Positions 62,680 to 64,000 of a stretch of DNA of 64,000 nucleotides are shown here, in pieces. The DNA comes from Achromobacter sp. MYb9 (lineage in GTDB: Bacteria; Pseudomonadota; Gammaproteobacteria; Burkholderiales; Burkholderiaceae_B). The first letter of the stretch is position 1. Each line of letters opens with the position of its first letter. The notes under the pieces were generated by a model that was not told the origin of the DNA, made no database searches, and was given only the letters and a program-made list of their open reading frames with translations. Location: NCBI RefSeq assembly GCF_002975275.1, contig NZ_PCOQ01000009.1, positions 124,001 to 188,000 on the forward strand. Reading direction: 5' to 3'. The position numbers and the translations under genes are program-made.

Positions 62680-64000
62680 ATGAACGCACGTATCCCCGAA
62701 GACGCATTGCCGCCCACCCTGGACCCGAAGGCCCTCCAGGAATTTGTCGACGACAAATGGGACAACGAGATCATCCCCGCCCTGACCGACTACATCGCAG
62801 TGCCGGCCAAGAGCCCGGCGTTTGATGCCGACTGGGAAAAGAACGCGTTCATTGAACGCGTGGTGCGCGATGCAGCGCAGTGGGTCGAAGCGCAGAAGGT
62901 GTCTGGCCTGGTGCTGGAAGTGGTGCGCCTGCCGGGCCGCACGCCCGTCATCTTCTTTGATGCGCCCGCCACCCGCAGCGATAACGGCGACACGGTGCTG
63001 CTGTATGGCCACCTGGACAAGCAGCCGGAATTCTCGGGCTGGCGGGCGGGCCTGGGGCCGTGGACCCCCAAGTACGAAGACGGCAAGCTGTACGGCCGTG
63101 GCGGCGCGGATGACGGCTATGCCGTATACGCCTCGCTGACCGCCATCATGGCGCTGGACAAGCAGGGCATTCCCCGCCCACGCTGCGTGGGCATCGTCGA
63201 GACCTGTGAAGAATCCGGCAGCTACGACCTGCTGCCCTATGTGGACGCGCTGCGCGACCGCCTGGGCAATGTGGCGCTGGTGGTGTGCCTGGATTCGGGC
63301 GCCGGCAACTACGATCAGCTGTGGATGACGACGTCGCTGCGCGGCATGGTGTCCGGCACGCTGGAAGTCCAGGTGCTGGATGAAGGCGTGCACTCGGGCG
63401 ACTCCAGCGGCGTCGTGCCGTCGTCGTTCCGCATCCTGCGCCATCTGCTGGACCGCCTGGAAGACAGCGGCACCGGCCGCCTGCTGCCGCAAAGCCTGCA
63501 CTGCGAGATCCCGGCCGAACGCATCGAACAGGTTTCCGCCACCGCGCGCATCCTGGGCGACGAAGTCTGGCGCCGTTTCCCCTGGAGCTGCGGCGCCGAA
63601 GGCGGCTTCGTGCTGCCGATGACCACCGAGCCCGAGCAGGCGCTGCTGAACCGCACCTGGCGCCCGACCTTGTCGGTGACCGGCGCGGAAGGCCTGCCGC
63701 CGCTGTCCAGCGCCGGCAACGTGCTGCGCCCGCGCACCGCCTTCAAGCTGTCGCTGCGCCTGCCGCCGCTGGTGGACGCCGTGGCCGCGTCGCAGGAAAT
63801 CAAGGAATTGCTGGAAGCCGACGCGCCCTACAACGCCAAGGTGATCTTCAAGGCCAACGACGGCGCCGCCACCGGCTGGAACGCCCCGGCTACCGTGCCG
63901 TGGCTGACCCAGGCCCTGGACGCGGCCTCGCAGCAGTATTACGGCCAGCCGTGCGGCTACATCGGTCAAGGCGGCACGATTCCGCTGATGAGCATCCTGC
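62680..64000 (+). CDS. M20 family peptidase, N-terminal part
   Basis: The first 440 residues of a zinc dipeptidase-like M20 enzyme are visible; the gene runs past the window edge. Zinc and catalytic motifs are LLYGHLDKQPE (His, Asp), GRGGADDGYAVYAS (Asp bridging the metals), ETCEESGS (catalytic Glu) and CLDSGAG (Asp). The dimerisation domain follows from about 215. The family includes carnosinase-like and succinyl-diaminopimelate desuccinylase relatives. ATG 62680 is the first in frame and fits the family. Confidence 0.9.
   Translation, partial: MNARIPEDALPPTLDPKALQEFVDDKWDNEIIPALTDYIAVPAKSPAFDADWEKNAFIERVVRDAAQWVEAQKVSGLVLEVVRLPGRTPVIFFDAPATRSDNGDTVLLYGHLDKQPEFSGWRAGLGPWTPKYEDGKLYGRGGADDGYAVYASLTAIMALDKQGIPRPRCVGIVETCEESGSYDLLPYVDALRDRLGNVALVVCLDSGAGNYDQLWMTTSLRGMVSGTLEVQVLDEGVHSGDSSGVVPSSFRILRHLLDRLEDSGTGRLLPQSLHCEIPAERIEQVSATARILGDEVWRRFPWSCGAEGGFVLPMTTEPEQALLNRTWRPTLSVTGAEGLPPLSSAGNVLRPRTAFKLSLRLPPLVDAVAASQEIKELLEADAPYNAKVIFKANDGAATGWNAPATVPWLTQALDAASQQYYGQPCGYIGQGGTIPLMSIL

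Overview
The window looks like chromosomal DNA of a high-GC betaproteobacterium of the family Alcaligenaceae, most likely Achromobacter or a close Bordetella relative. The signs are G/C-rich third codon positions, orphan Bug (TctC-type) solute receptors, three LysR-Bug, LysR-enzyme or LysR-alone modules, several TRAP transporters and the protein sequences of GreB, PurL and NirBD. I see no rRNA or tRNA gene, insertion sequence, prophage or CRISPR array. It reads as ordinary chromosome carrying a dense set of catabolic and uptake operons.

Layout. 1-4925: start of an MFS pump, a CpdB-type lipoprotein phosphoesterase, and a TonB-dependent siderophore receptor with a Fur-box-like site. 4929-12555: thiM, then a leftward operon of amidohydrolase, SsuA-like receptor, two permeases, ATPase and flavin monooxygenase, a scavenging route for an unknown (possibly organosulfur) compound. 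12885-17783: an aldehyde dehydrogenase, a two-gene RNA-repair cassette (HD-Pnk end-healing enzyme plus Rnl2-like RNA ligase) and a LysR regulator. 17923-20872: aminotransferase, Bug receptor and RraA-type aldolase. 21087-24076: ComEC/Rec2 and a short TonB-domain protein. 24154-31514: a RuBisCO-like protein, an acid-sugar kinase (DUF1537), a VOC enzyme and a TRAP transporter, divergent from a LacI-type regulator with two matching operator-like repeats.

31599-33745: a MarR regulator and an MFS pump, each preceded by the same palindrome. 33755-41508: a leftward assimilatory nitrite-reduction operon (nirB, nirD, FNT channel, PP2C/protein kinase fusion, cobA, NIT-ANTAR antiterminator). It is headed by a consensus sigma-54 promoter and a leader with an intrinsic terminator. 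41699-49054: VOC protein, LysR, GMC oxidoreductase, Cfa, hydrolase, PHP phosphatase, greB. 49197-52173: a three-gene TRAP transporter. 52528-56577: purL. 56684-62557: LysR, a chemoreceptor with a sigma-28-type promoter, Bug receptor plus esterase, LysR. 62680-end: M20 peptidase, cut by the window.

The stretches most worth attention are the RNA-repair pair, the RuBisCO-like/kinase/VOC acid-sugar cluster, and the nirB leader, where the regulator encoded last in the operon probably controls read-through of the leader at its start. All assignments come from reading motifs and context; no database search was run.
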